From Leuctra nigra (lineage: Eukaryota; Arthropoda; Insecta; Plecoptera; Leuctridae), in assembly GCA_934045905.1 (NCBI GenBank), contig OW203769.1:15159705-15223704 (forward strand): a stretch of 64,000 bases of DNA, read 5' to 3'. The notes beneath the pieces are model-generated. The model was not told the DNA's origin. It worked only from the letters and a program-made list of their open reading frames with translations, and did not search any database. The position numbers were made by a program, and so were the translations under genes. Shown piece after piece: positions 11,217 through 22,302 of this stretch; the stretch's first letter is position 1, and each line of letters starts with the position of its first letter.

Positions 11217-12557
11217 CTACCTCTCACCCTCATAGCATATCTTGGATCTTCGATTTCTTATCAATCGATTGAGACATTCACAATCTTTACTTCCAACTGC
11301 ATGTGATGCATTTAACCTGGTGCCATACCTATCATTCGCCAATAGACAATTTACACAGCTATGTGTTTCCTCTCGACATTCAAATGACTCATGTCCTTCC
11401 TTAGCACAGTAAGAACAAACCAATGTATTCTTACATACCTTGCTATAATGCCCATACTGAGCACATTTGAAACATTTAGGTATGTAAATGTAATCTATTA
11501 CCGATAAAATATTCCAACCTACCCTAATTCTTTCTTGTTTCATGAGATGCTCCCTGATTTTAGAACTAACTTCTATAACTAAAATCACTATTCGTTTTGA
11601 CTCTGTAACTTTCTTATATACTACTTTGATGTGACCAGATTCTTCAGAGAAGCCATTCTGCACCATCAGGGCTCGTTCCAGTGTTTCATTGTCTTCATCT
11701 TCCTCGTTTATGCCCAGAACTTTCATTCTTGGATGTCTTCCTTTCGGTAGAGTCACGCTATATTCTTCCCCCATTTCTTTCTCCAGCCCACCGCGACACT
11801 TTTCAAATGATTCTTCGTCGTCACAACTCAGCAATACTCCTCCATCTCGCGCCAATTTCACTCCAGACAATCCGATCGCCATTTCCACTGGATCGATTTT
11901 TTCCTTAATTACTTGCTTTGTAGTTGCACTTACTTGTCCTGACACTTTGGGTTTAATGAGAATATGCTTAGTATAAGGCTTATGATAAATAATGTCAGCA
12001 TAAGAGACTTTACTGGGAGCACAAGTAGGAGACTCGTTTGATTTAACTTCCAATCCTCCATTTCTTAGCTTAGTCATTTCTCTCTTGATGCCAGCTACAT
12101 CACCTCTTATTTCCCTCAATTCCTCAATCAAGTCCAGAGATGAACCCACAGACAACTTGACTTTAACGCTGTCAATGCAGTCGTCGCAAACCCAGAGAAC
12201 ATTCTTATTACGTCCAATAGCTTTGAAGTCAACATCTGATAGTTTACTACATTTCTTGTGAAAACAGAGTCCACAGCAGCCATCACAATTAACAAAATCA
12301 GTCTGAACTATGCCCTTGCATTTACCACAATACTTGTCTCTCTTCTTCATCTTTTGTTGCTTCTTGACAGATTGGCTATCGACATTACAATCTTCGTCTA
12401 TTGCCAACTCATCTTCACTGTCCAAGTTTCCTTCATCATTGTCTGTAATAACTACATTGTGATCAGAACTTACATTTTGATCATTTTGTGAACCACTGGC
12501 CTTGTTTCTTTCTTCAAGCATAATATTCTTTCCGCATTTGCTTCGCTTTGGAGCCAT
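11217..12557 (-). CDS. LINE-A ORF1: gag-like nucleic-acid-binding protein
   Basis: This is a protein of about 446 residues from the ATG at 12557 (MAPKRSKCGKN). A lysine-rich, acidic N-terminus leads to a PHD-type zinc finger, CGKCKGIVQTDFVNCDGCCG, ending in a VCDDC pair. A linker and a domain containing ILIKPKVSGQVSATTK follow. The C-terminus has CCHC zinc knuckles: CFKCAQYGHYSKVC, CSYCAKEGHESFEC and a third, larger Cys/His cluster. In LINEs such proteins package the element RNA. A PHD finger combined with CCHC knuckles is known in ORF1 of CR1/jockey-type elements. No breaks are seen. Confidence 0.85.
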   Translation of the reverse strand: MAPKRSKCGKNIMLEERNKASGSQNDQNVSSDHNVVITDNDEGNLDSEDELAIDEDCNVDSQSVKKQQKMKKRDKYCGKCKGIVQTDFVNCDGCCGLCFHKKCSKLSDVDFKAIGRNKNVLWVCDDCIDSVKVKLSVGSSLDLIEELREIRGDVAGIKREMTKLRNGGLEVKSNESPTCAPSKVSYADIIYHKPYTKHILIKPKVSGQVSATTKQVIKEKIDPVEMAIGLSGVKLARDGGVLLSCDDEESFEKCRGGLEKEMGEEYSVTLPKGRHPRMKVLGINEEDEDNETLERALMVQNGFSEESGHIKVVYKKVTESKRIVILVIEVSSKIREHLMKQERIRVGWNILSVIDYIYIPKCFKCAQYGHYSKVCKNTLVCSYCAKEGHESFECREETHSCVNCLLANDRYGTRLNASHAVGSKDCECLNRLIRNRRSKICYEGER

Positions 12558-12848
12558 GAATGATGTTAAACAGACCAATTGTTTTTATAAATTAGCAATG
12601 ACTCTCCCAAGCACTCAAATAATTGTCAATATTTCAGCACAAAAACGCTAAATACTTGCAGTTTCAGGATGTCTGAAGACTTCTCTTTTTCCCCTCTCCA
12701 ATTATACCACAAAATTATTATTCAAGAGTAGAATTACTAGTGAAAATGCATAATACAGTAGAGAAAATGGAATTGACTGCAGTCACCTAAAAGTCACGGC
12801 CTTCTTTTTAGCACTGCTAAAAACTAAATAACTAAATAACTAAACTAA

Positions 12849-13822
12849 ATAACAGAAAGCAAGTAGTAAGGATTGAAGGAGAAATCTCCCTGCCAATTAC
12901 AGTGACATCAGGAGTACCCCAGGGAAGTGTTCTCGGTCCACTCCTCTTCTTGATCTTTATGAACGATCTTCCACAGTGTATCTTGCACTCCAAAATGCGG
13001 CTGTTCGCAGACGACTGTATAATCTACAGGACTGTCAACAACACCAATGACTGCGGGCAGCTCCAGGAAGACCTCGAAGAACTAGCCAAGTGGGTGGACC
13101 TGAATCAAATGCGAATCAACATCGATAAGACCATCAAGATGTCATTCAGCACTAGGAAAACACGGATACAGTACCAGTACCAGCTTGGGAACCTACCAAT
13201 TGATCCCACAAAGGATGCTAAGTACCTTGGAGTGTGGCTGTCTGATGACCTGAAGTGGAATAACCACATTGACGTAACTTCAAAGAAGGCATCCAAATCA
13301 CTGCAGTTCGTCATGAGGAACCTCAAAGGTGCAGCAAAGAAGGCAAAGGAACTGGCATATCTCACCCTTGTTCGTCCACAGATGGGATATTGTGCCAGTG
13401 TGTGGAGTCCATATACCATGGTGAATAAACACCAGCTGGATATGGTACAGAGGAGGGCTGCACGGTATGTTGAGAGTTCATTCGGAAACTCTCCTGGCCC
13501 CACTGAACTCATAAAATCACTGAAGTGGGAGTCTCTGGAAGACCGGCGAGACGCATCCAGAGCTATCGCTATATACAGGACTTACTGCCATGAAGAGGCT
13601 TGGGAGGAGCTAGGTGAGCTACTGCAGAGACCGAATTACACTGCGAGAGGAGACCACACCGAGAAAATGCGTCTGTTGCAGCCGTGAACAGACACTGGCA
13701 AGTTCTCTCTCGCAGCGCATGGGATCAGATTGTGGAACAATCTGCCTGCCAGCGTCGTGGAGCCACTTCCCCAGAACAATATAGAATTGAGGAAGAGGAT
13801 GAAGTCCGTTGTTCCGACATGA
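12849..13822 (+). pseudogene. 3' part of the split LINE-B reverse transcriptase
   Basis: This continues LINE-B after the LINE-A insertion: NRKQVVRIEGEISLP, TSGVPQGSVLGPLLFLIFMN (motif B), RLFADDCIIYR (motif C) and a thumb region with DAKYLGVWLSDDLKW and RPQMGYCASVWSPY. An in-frame TGA at 13685-13687 interrupts it. The same frame then resumes with TDTGKFSLAAHGIRLWNNLP and ends at TGA 13820-13822, the usual C-terminal motif of such LINEs. It is therefore broken twice, by LINE-A and by a nonsense codon. Confidence 0.85.
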
Positions 13823-13877
13823 ATTTACAAAACTACAACAACCGACGAATAAGTGCACTTAAGAACATTGACTATTA

Positions 13878-14752
13878 CTAGGAAAACGCTCTGTGTAACG
13901 CGTTGATGAGCGAGCACGGACACGCGCGACATCGCCAATCGAGCACGATCCATTCAATCAAAGATAACTAACATCATTACTGATTTTCATCGCAACTTTC
14001 TACAAACGTTCTGGAAACATTTAATAACAAGTCAGTGTACCATAAATTTGATTGGTATCAATCTCTGTGAACAGATATTCAAAACACCTAAAGTAGAAAT
14101 AAGTATGTAAATTTTTGACAGTTGGACTGGAAATGTGGAAAATATGAGATTTTACATATTATGCTATCTAGTCTAGGCTCTCTAATGCTATCTAGTCAAA
14201 ACGTTTCTTCTAACATAACTGTGAAACACGATCAATACAAAAAAAACTATGTAGGCATACATATGGATACATAATAAACATCCCTTATGAATTGTTATAT
14301 AATCCACACAGTCAACAGAATAGCTCTCTATACACTTTGGTACATAAATAAAACAATCCAGAAAGCGGTGGAATTTCCCAATACCATCAATTCTGACAGT
14401 TCCAAACATGGAAAATGTCAATAAGTGCATAAGTTATCTAATGATTGGGCTGAAAACTTGTAAAATAATAGAAAATGGTAGTCTTAATGTCCATGCAAAA
14501 TATGAACTTAATCGGAACATTTTGATTTTCGACCAATCGGGAGATATTTTTATTTTTGAACCAATCAAATGACAGCTCTCAAAAACTATACACGATTAAG
14601 TTAGAATGATATTAGTATGTGTGCAAAATTTCAGCTCGATCGAAAGAAAATTGTGGCCGGTGCCGTCGGTCCAAACACAAAAACACAAAAAAAATAAAAA
14701 ACAGAGAAAGTGTCCAAAAGTGCAGAATGGAGACGCTCGCTACGCTCGCTCA
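13878..14752 (-). mobile_element. Helitron-like non-autonomous element, copy 1
   Basis: Read on the minus strand it starts TGAGCGAGCGTAGCGAGCG followed by TCTCC (at 14752) and ends with GTGCTCGCTCATCAACGCG, an AACGC...GCGTT hairpin and TTCCTAG (CTAG at 13878-13881). A short hairpin followed by CTAG is the classical Helitron 3' end. The subterminal TGAGCGAGC/GCTCGCTCA inverted pair resembles Helentron-type (HINE) elements. Internal text such as CGATCTGAAATTTTGCACAC-like words is shared with the other copies. No Rep/helicase is present. Confidence 0.6.
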
Positions 14753-14973
14753 ATTAATAATTGAAACATGTATAGTAGCATTAGTCAAAGTTGTATCAAT
14801 CAATAAATAATAATAAAAATTCCGATTCTTTTCAAATATAAAACATTTTTGTTTACATGTTACGCTCGCTCAATTAATAATTGAAACATGTATAGTAGCA
14901 TTAGTCAAAGTTGTATCAATCAATAAATAATAATAAAAATTCCGATTCTTTTCAAATATAAAACATTTTTGTT
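14741..14973 (+). repeat. Two-copy 120-bp tandem duplication
   Basis: TACGCTCGCTCAATTAATAA at 14741 recurs at 14861, and the following roughly 110 bp are identical (to about 14853 and 14973). The duplicated block begins inside the 5' tip of the adjacent Helitron-like copy and carries flanking DNA with it. Confidence 0.85.
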
Positions 14974-15081
14974 GCCACTTTATTATTGGTTTGATATTTA
15001 AATTCACTAACCAATCTGCTGGTGTCTACTTAATTGTCGTTCAGTACTTCACACACTTGATGCAAAGTAACATGGCTGTTG

Positions 15082-15470
15082 TTGAGAAGCAAACGGGAAA
15101 AGCACGGTTCGTCAAAGCGATTGATTTTTTGAAATTTCTTTTCCCACTGACAAAATTTAATAAAATCAAATAGTAACGACCCATTACAACCTAAGGGACT
15201 AAATAATGCCACACACTGGAGTACTTTATGACTCTTGGTACGACCTCAAAGTTTTAAATACAATATTATTGGTAAATGTTTTGTAATTATTTTACCAAAA
15301 ATATTGTATTTAAAACTTTGAAGTCGTAACAAAAGTCATATAGTACTCCAGTGTGTGGCATTATTTAGTCTATTAACTGTAATGGGTCATTACTATCTGA
15401 TTTTTTTAAATTTTGTCAGTGGGAAAAGAAATTTAAATAATCGCTTTGAGAAAGCGTGCTTTTCTCGTTT
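15082..15470. mobile_element. Foldback element, about 390 bp
   Basis: Two arms are inverted around about 15275. The blocks CCACACACTGGAGTACT (15211) and AGTACTCCAGTGTGTGG (15341), and CAATATTATTGGTAAA with its complement, pair. Each arm, read toward the centre, contains a short open stretch ending FPLTKFNKIK or FPLTKFKKIR and a stop. It may therefore have arisen from two inverted copies of the same coding 3' end. This is inference. Confidence 0.6.
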
Positions 15471-15889
15471 GCTTACAATTTCTTGAACACTTTTGTGACA
15501 CATTCGACCCTTTCCATATAATTTTGTATTTACACGATGCAGCTTCTTGTCACAGAACTTGAGCTCAGCTTTGATATCATTTAGAACATGTTCTAATTTC
15601 CATCAAGAAATGGGACACAGAAGTGTGGCATAGAGTTGAACAAGAAATTGCGCCATGTAAATTGGGCTTAAGTCCGTTAAATTTATGTATTGTTTGTTTC
15701 ATTCTGGAAAAAAATAAATTATTCCATCAAAGTCGAGTGCGAAATGACAGTGATTTAAATTTTTACAGTAAATAAATGCTAAATAATTAAAAAGTACTAT
15801 TACTAAATAAATCCTACAAAATCGGAATCATCCCATTTTTAATTAACAAACCAATTAAGTACGATTCAGTTTTTTTTAGTTATATTTAG

Positions 15890-17978
15890 TAGGGCTGTGC
15901 GAGTTTGATATTTTAAGGTCGAGTCGAGTTCGAGTCGAGTCAGTGAGATGAATCGAGTTTTTCGAGTCGAGTTCGAGTCATGTTCAGCAAATGTTCACCT
16001 ATGTACTATTAGGTCATAAAATTATTATTCAACCATCACAACCATCTAGAACAGGAGTACCACAGGGTTCAAGTATCGCTCCACTACTGTTCATAGTTTA
16101 CACAACTGATATCGATGAGAGTGTGAAACACTGCAAAATACACAAATTTGCAGATGATACCCAGCTTCTATATACCTTTCGCCCTCAAGATCTAGCTGCA
16201 GCACAAGAGAAAATAAACGAAGATCTTCAGTCTATTGCTGCATGGAGTGAAAGTCAAGGACTCTCTTTAAACACTTCGAAGACCATATCAATGATTATAG
16301 GGAACAAATGTCAACGGATCAAAATACTTAATAGTGAATTTAAACTACATATAAATGGTTCTATTATTCCCACTTCAGAAAATGCAAGGAATTTAGGTTT
16401 GATAATGGACAGCCAAATGACTTACTCAGATCATATTCAGAAAGCAAATAGCAAAGCTTACGGCAAACTACGAACAATGCAAAGATTTAAACAAATTCTG
16501 ACAAGATCAACAAAAAGCAAGCTTGTTGAGGCACTTATAATATCTAATTTGAATTACTGTGACATCGTTTACGGACCGTGTATTTCGAAGAAAGATGTAG
16601 GTCGTATTCAAAAAGTCCAGAATTCTTGTGCTAGGTTTGTATTCAATATTAAGAGAAGACACCATATAAGTCCCTACATTCAAAAACTTCATTGGCTAAA
16701 GATGGAAGCGAGAAGAAGCCTACATTTAACATGCGCAACGCACAAGATATTGAGAACGGGAGAGCCAAAGTATTTAAATGATAAGTTGAGAAAGCGTCGT
16801 GATATTCACCTACGAGACACGCGGTCCAAAGATAAGCTAGACTTTGGAACTCATCGAAGTAAAAAATTCAAGAACTGTTTTTCCTATTCAGCCTCAGTAG
16901 CATACAACACAACAACAACAGAAGAGCAGACCCTAAGTTTAAAAGCTTTCAAGACGCTCGTTAAGGATAAACTCGCTATCATTCAAGAAAGAGAATTCGT
17001 GAAGTAATGATATTGGAAGACGAGAATCAAGATTACATCCTGCTGAGAATGTTTTTTCAGTGGTTTTCCCTCAGCTAAAAAGCAAATGCTTGGATGTTCT
17101 TCCAATATTACCACTGATATTGAAGCACAATTTTAATGACTATTATGAATTAAGAAGAAGTAGGTAAATGGTGAAGATGTGAAGCAGCTGAAGAGAGGAG
17201 ATGGATGTATGGAAGATCAACGACTCGATTGTTGAATACAGACCAATTATGTACCTATTTTATGTGCTCAATAAATTACATTATTATATTATTATTAAAA
17301 TGAATAGAAATATTTACATTAATCATACATCATCTATACATTGTAGGGCTGCTAATTCATGTAATTTCTTATTATAAGATAAGATGTGTATAGGTAAATA
17401 ATTTTGATTCTCATACTACTGGGGTTTGAAGTGCTGCTACTAGAAATTTGTAGCTTGGAATGACAAGTAAAGATCTAAGCTTTAACAGCTACTGTATTTT
17501 GGGGGGAAAAATCCATGCAATCTGCAACTAGAAATACTACTAGGTACTAGGCACTACATAGAATGCAAAGGCCAAAGACCCTAGAACATCCTTAGGCCAA
17601 GAATTCTGGGTTTTTGCATTCCTAGAAGTATTGTCAGAAGCACTTAGACCTGCAGTTGAGTTATGTCAGTTTATCAGCAGGAATATCATATTTCCCAAAT
17701 CTCAACAATTTCATCCAACAATGCTTCGTTATTATTTCATTGTGAAACATTTTAACAGAAATGCATGTGTTCTTGTGAGTTGAGGAGTGGATTATTGATG
17801 GAAGAAGTATGTAGGGGTCTGTTAAGGATGTAGGCAAGATAGATATTGTCTTCAAAAAAAAAAAAAAAAATTTTTTTTTTTTTTTAGTACTTGAAAAAGT
17901 CGAGTTTAACCCTTTTTGACTCGATTCACCCCCCAAACTCGACTCGAACTCGAGATTTCGAGTACTCGCACACCCCTA
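15890..17978. mobile_element. hAT-type element, 2.1 kb, carrying a LINE fragment
   Basis: The ends TAGGGCTGTGCGAGT (15890) and ACTCGCACACCCCTA (ending 17978) are inverted with one mismatch, followed inward by GAGTCGAGTTCGAGT-type repeats at both ends. An exact 8-bp target duplication, ATATTTAG, lies at 15882-15889 and 17979-17986. The interior holds no hAT transposase. Instead it has a 5'-truncated LINE (15991-17298) and unassigned DNA. The left tip of the LINE lies about 90 bp inside the element. Confidence 0.8.
15991..17007 (+). pseudogene. 5'-truncated LINE reverse transcriptase (LINE-C), C-terminal half
   Basis: The fragment starts in motif B (SRTGVPQGSSIAPLLFIVY) and includes motif C (HKFADDTQLLYTF), thumb sequence (NARNLGLIMDSQMTYSDHIQ, LIISNLNYCDIVYGPC) and the typical C-terminus. 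The frame is open to TAA at 17007. A 3' UTR with AATAAATT and an ATT-rich tail extends to about 17298. The fingers, motif A and the endonuclease are missing, so it is a dead-on-arrival 5' truncation. It differs from LINE-A and LINE-B in sequence. Confidence 0.85.
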
Positions 17979-18031
17979 ATATTTAGTTATTTAGTTATAA
18001 ATTGAGATATGTATAATTTAAACAAACTTAC

Positions 18032-18096
18032 GTGAGGCTGGGTTGATCTGTGTCGATAGTAGAATATCGTTGACCAATGACCTGTGGAGCATACCT
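18032..18096 (-). CDS. Coiled-coil/proline-rich protein, exon 5
   Basis: The minus strand has an acceptor TGATTGCAG before 18096 and a donor GTAAGT after 18032. The 65-bp exon joins exon 4 in phase 0 and encodes RYAPQVIGQRYSTIDTDQPS and two more residues. It ends in phase 2, so at least one more exon lies to the left, either beyond or among the hAT and LINE insertions. Confidence 0.6.
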
Positions 18097-18544
18097 CTGC
18101 AATCATGACATTCAGTTAGGTAGGTACTTGTTATTACATAGTTACATTGTTAATAATCATTATAAGTCTTGTCCATATAAAATTAACGTGTAGTAAATCC
18201 CATGCTAACATCGCAGAAGTGAGATAATTTTATTTTGTATATTCCCAATATGACTTGGAAGTAGATTCTTTGTTCGACATGGATAAGAAGGATAGTTTTA
18301 AGTGCAGTAATAGTTTCTCGACATCTGGAAAAATTAAAGTTAATTGTTTCGTTGAAAGATTCCACTGCCACGTTAGCATGGGACGGACTATACGTAATCA
18401 ACTACCTACTAATTGTTGTTTTCAGACAATGTCTCATGACGAAGAGACTTTGAGGCTATATGGGCCTTTTCTATGTTGTGTTTACAAATGCTTGTTTATA
18501 AGTGATAATAAAAAAGTAAATTGCATTTCAAAGCAAAAGAAACT

Positions 18545-18722
18545 ATGGTCCGTGTCACACGGAGTTGTCCGCCAGACTTGGCCCCTAATGTTGCAAATAA
18601 CCGTTTTTTTGTCCATCCCTCAGCCGCTGTGTGCGATCGCGCGGTCTTCCGAGACCATCCCTCTCTCTCGGACAAGGAGTACTCAAAATATCTTAGCGGA
18701 CAACTCCGTATGACACGGACCA
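18545..18722. mobile_element. Small MITE in intron 4 of the proline-rich gene
   Basis: TGGTCCGTGTCACACGGAG at 18545, continuing TTGTCCG, is inverted with one change at about 18697-18722. The element is about 178 bp, with a GC-rich core. No clear target duplication is seen. Confidence 0.55.
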
Positions 18723-18849
18723 CAGGTAGGTATGCTTGGTTTGGGGGACATCAATTATAGAGTCATTCATTACAGGGTTCTTATTTTGACACTTCAAGCA
18801 AGTATCTGCTCAAACTATCATGATTTGGGAAACTATTGTATTCACCCAC

Positions 18850-19568
18850 CTCACGAAGCTTTTGCATGGCGCGATCATAAGCAGTACGAGCCGTTTCCCG
18901 TGCTAATGTGGCTTGAGGAGGAATAAGTCTTCCTCGAGGAGGCATCAGTGTTCCACGAGGGGCCCTTGGTGTTCCTCGAGGGGCCTTTGGCGTTCCTCGC
19001 GGGGCTTTTGGTGTGCCTCGAGGAGTCCTGGGCTTTCCTCGAGAGGTCCGGGGTGAAGAACTGGCCAGGGGTGAAGGGCCCGATGACCGAGACGAAGGGG
19101 CCCACGGTGAAGGGTCCGATGGTTGAGAGCTTATAGTGGAGAAGTGAATCCCAGAAGTGAACACACGGACTGGAGTGTTGGCTTGAGGCATGATAGGTCG
19201 AGCGACAGGTAGAGGCATGATAGGTCGAGCGACAGGTTGAGGCATGATAGGTCGAGCGACAGGTAGAGGCATGATAGGTCGAGCGACAGGTTGAGGCATG
19301 ATAGGTCGAGCGACAGGTAGAGGCATGATAGGTCGAGCGACAGGTTGAGGCATGATAGGTCGAGCGACAGGTTGAGGCATGATAGGTCGAGCGACAGGTC
19401 GAGCGACAAGTAGAGATATGACAGGTCGAGCAACAGCTTGAGGTATGTCAGGTTGAGGTATGGCAGGTCGAGCAACATCTTGAGGTTGAGGAGTGACAGG
19501 TTGAACCACAGGCGGGCGGGGTATGTACAATCCCGCAGGACCTGGAAGCAGCCTAACAGCGTGCTGAC
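18850..19568 (-). CDS. Coiled-coil/proline-rich protein, exon 4 (proline-rich repeats)
   Basis: Acceptor TTTGCCAG before 19568, donor GTGGGT after 18850; 719 bp, phases 1 to 0. It encodes a low-complexity segment: HAVRLLPGPAGLYIPRPPVV, then eight 9-residue repeats of the form PxPVARPIM, a Ser/Pro stretch, then 7-residue repeats of TPKAPRG type, and finally a charged helix ending MQKLRE. If the donor is not used, the frame runs on to a stop at 18781. No enzyme domain is visible. Proline- and arginine-rich repeats of this kind are expected to be disordered. No function is assigned. Confidence 0.65.
19185..19400 (-). repeat. Coding minisatellite, 8 x 27 bp
   Basis: Units starting GAGGCATGATAGGTCGAGCG recur every 27 bp at 19185, 19212, 19239, 19266, 19293, 19320, 19347 and 19374. 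On the minus strand each encodes nine residues, with Q and L alternating at one position over most of the array, which implies growth by two-unit (54-bp) steps. Confidence 0.9.
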
Positions 19569-20659
19569 CTGGCAAATAAAACAATAATTACTTCACAGGA
19601 ACTTAAGGTGGCTCAGCCAATCAGGCATGGTCTCAGATCATCATAATTTTTTGTCTACTTATTAATAATCATGCCATACACAATTCTTTCGTGTCACATT
19701 TAGGCTAATAATGAAGATCTAACGTTTTTGTTGTCCCAACTTTGAACCAAAAACTTATTTTCTGATAGATAGTTGGACATTCTATTAGGGAAAAAAAGTG
19801 AAAACAATACCAATGTGTGCTATTTTAGAAGTTATAAACTAAAACCGAAATGATTTCCCTATACCTCATGTGTTCAAGTTTTGTTCATTCTCGGAAGTCA
19901 ATAAATTGAAACCTCGCTGTAAGACAGGAGTTGCAAGTTAAATGACATTTTATGACTCTTTTATACATAAATATAGATAAAATGTTGGAAAAAGTAATTC
20001 ATGATGGTAATTTCAAAAAATAAATATTTTGGAATGTTCGATCAGTTGAGCCACGTTAAGAGCGGTCACACATGTTGCCAGCATCGCTGATCAGCATCAA
20101 GTAGGTTGAACCTCTACAATCAAAACTTAGCTCCAGGCGCCTAGGAAGGGGGGGGGGGGGGGAGGGGTCAATGACCCCCCACTTTTAATCTTGACACCCC
20201 TAGATGTACAAAAATGTAGCAAAAAGAGATGCAAAAATGCACAGATTGTTTCATTGTGAAGTTGAATTCTCAAATATTTCCCAAGTGAACAGATCCATTG
20301 AGACAGTGAAAAGTGACTCACTTTTCCAACTTGATCGTCCTAATGTATAGGTACAATTTAACATTAAAACAAAAAATCAATTCTTGGAAAAGGATACCAA
20401 AGTACTTACCTAGCTCCAAATTCGATTCTAAAATTCAAAAACTTGGCCCTGCGGGGCAAAACCCCCCAGACCACCTTATAGCGAGCGGAGCGGCACACAC
20501 CATTTTCCTCACATCCATCGGTCCTCGATAAATACCCCCCTCCCACGCCACTCAAAATATCATTCGCGCCTGCTTAGCTCGTACCATGTGCTCAGCATTT
20601 GTCTGGCACGGAAACGCTCCGTGCAAGCGTGATGCAACGTTTACATTCTAGATACGTAC
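19569..20659 (-). other. Intron 3 of the proline-rich gene
   Basis: A 1.1-kb intron with no gene. It contains a 14-base G run near 20149-20164 facing CCCCCC at about 20175, and a fragment with GCGAGCGGAGCG at about 20480 that resembles the 5' motif of the Helitron-like family. Confidence 0.5.
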
Positions 20660-20749
20660 TTGGCAGTCCGACTGGCGTGGCAATGTTGCCATTCACTTGC
20701 TCTCTCTCTTGCACTGGCTGAGCTGGCAACGCAGGCGCACTAGCAGGCA
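20660..20749 (-). CDS. Coiled-coil/proline-rich protein, exon 3
   Basis: Acceptor CTTGACAG before 20749, donor GTACGT after 20660; 90 bp, phase 1 on both sides. It encodes PASAPALPAQPVQEREQVNG and NIATPVGLP, a proline/alanine-rich linker that joins exon 2 to exon 4 in frame. Confidence 0.65.
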
Positions 20750-21335
20750 CTGTCAAGCAAGACAATGAGAAGATGAGAAGACAGGTGGATTGTAACATTC
20801 AAAGAAGATTATGATGAGATCTTTCACAGGCAAGAGATGAAAAACACAATCATCATGTTCGCATCACGAAAAATCTAGAATTAAATTTCTAAATTTCAGG
20901 GAATATTCGCAGAATATTCCCTGGACTCAAATATTGGGAAAATTGGGAATATTCCTCTAAATCTTGAATCTAGGTACCTATTACGTTTGTTTTTTGAAGA
21001 AGATATATTAGGTATTATTTATTATAGACTCAATGATGATTTTAAACCACATATTAAATGTGCCCACACCCACATACCATGGGACCTTATCATATTCACA
21101 AAAATATCCTGAAACATCGTAAGAAAATCAAAATATTCTCCAAAAAGAATGTCAGGATCCTAATTTCATCCCTAACCACAAGTGGTTTCTTGAAGATGTC
21201 ATCGCAATCAAGTAGAAACTAGGTAACTTAGGTAGCCTACCTTCATTGTACCTAGGTACCTACCTAAGTATTTCGTATTTCAATAAATAAAAGCACAGAA
21301 TAGCAGTAGGTAGGTAGGTACCTACTATATTTTAC

Positions 21336-21579
21336 CTGGTGGATTTCCGATGCCCAGGGCCGTTTTACAAGCAGCCAGGACCGCAGTAGAAGCGTCTATC
21401 GCTGCATTGCAAGCGGCCACATTCTCCGCGCAGTCCCGCTGCGACTGAATATCTCCCTTATTCGCCACCATTTCCACGCATTGCTCGCGGATCTGTTGCA
21501 TCATCGCCTCGCGCAGACCCTCGTCGTTGCGCCGCAGTTTCTCAACCAGCTCGTTGTTCAAATCCGTGGCTACGTTTAA
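21336..21579 (-). CDS. Coiled-coil/proline-rich protein, exon 2
   Basis: Acceptor TTTGCTTTCAG before 21579, donor GTAAAA after 21336; 244 bp, phase 0 to 1. It encodes NNELVEKLRRNDEGLREAMM and a cysteine-containing helical region (CAENVAACNAAIDA, AACKTALGIGNPP). The heptad-like charge pattern suggests a coiled coil. The introns around it are rich in GGTAGGTAGGTACCTACC-like simple repeats. Confidence 0.65.
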
Positions 21580-22302
21580 CTGAAAGCAAAAAATAACTTG
21601 TTAGAAAATAACAAGTGTTAGGGCTCTAAAAGTCTGCAAGACTGACCTATTGAAGCTTGTGGTTTCCTCAATCAATCTGACAATTCAGGATTGGAATGAC
21701 TTGCCAAAAGAAAAAAAGAAAAAAAGAAGTAAAAAATTTTAGAAACCTAGGTAGGTAGGTACTTTATAATTTTGTTAGAGACTACGGCCCAGTTTTTCAA
21801 TAATATGTAGGTATGTACTGCTAAATTTTAAACAGCCGATTAAAACTAAATTAATTTTATTCAAGTACCTCTTGTGAAATATCAACGTTCCTTCCATAGA
21901 TAAATTTATGTACAGGTAGTTGTTTGAAATTCTTTGCCACCATGGTAATTTTATTTAGGTGGAACCTACTTACCATTTTATAGCAAATAAAAAGGAAATT
22001 AAATAAAACTCCGACAAGTTTTCCACTCAGGTTTTAAACCGCTTCATTTATTTTTTTTTAAAATACAACCTAAAGTTACCTCAAGAGCTCAAATTCCATT
22101 TTCAAGACAACTAGGTAGGTAGGTATTTTATTTAACTTTTAAGATTCCTATTTCTATGAAAAAAGTATAAAAAGGGAACATTTTAAAAAGAATACCCAAA
22201 CACCAGGTTTGCAATGTCGTTTGACGGATAACATTGTGTTAAATTTGTTTCTGCCAGCTCAAAGGCTGAAAGTAATGGATGCATACCTAGTATATGCTTT
22301 AC

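Larger units (their letters stand above)
8282..12840 (-). mobile_element. Full-length, apparently intact two-ORF LINE (LINE-A, jockey/CR1 group)
   Basis: A non-LTR retrotransposon on the minus strand: about 260 bp of leader, ORF1 (12557-11217), a 30-bp gap, ORF2 (11186-8340), and a 3' end made of AAATA-type repeats at 8281-8310. Neither ORF has a stop or frameshift, so it may be recent. It lies inside LINE-B. No clear target duplication is visible, and a few codons of LINE-B are missing at the junction, so insertion may have come with a small deletion. The right limit is approximate because of an AACTAAATAACT repeat. Confidence 0.85.

Noticed and set aside
15481..15600. Minus-strand exon-like frame (NDIKAELKFCDKKLHRVNTK) as exon 6 of the proline-rich gene
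   Set aside because: The phase does not fit exon 5, the acceptor is weak, and the frame runs into the 15082-15470 foldback element.
18496..18760. Overlapping open frames on both strands
   Set aside because: They follow from the inverted repeats and GC-rich core of a small MITE in an intron.
19131..19478. Leucine/serine-rich 115-codon frame
   Set aside because: It is an out-of-frame reading of the 27-bp minisatellite. The PVARPIM frame joins spliced exons on both sides.
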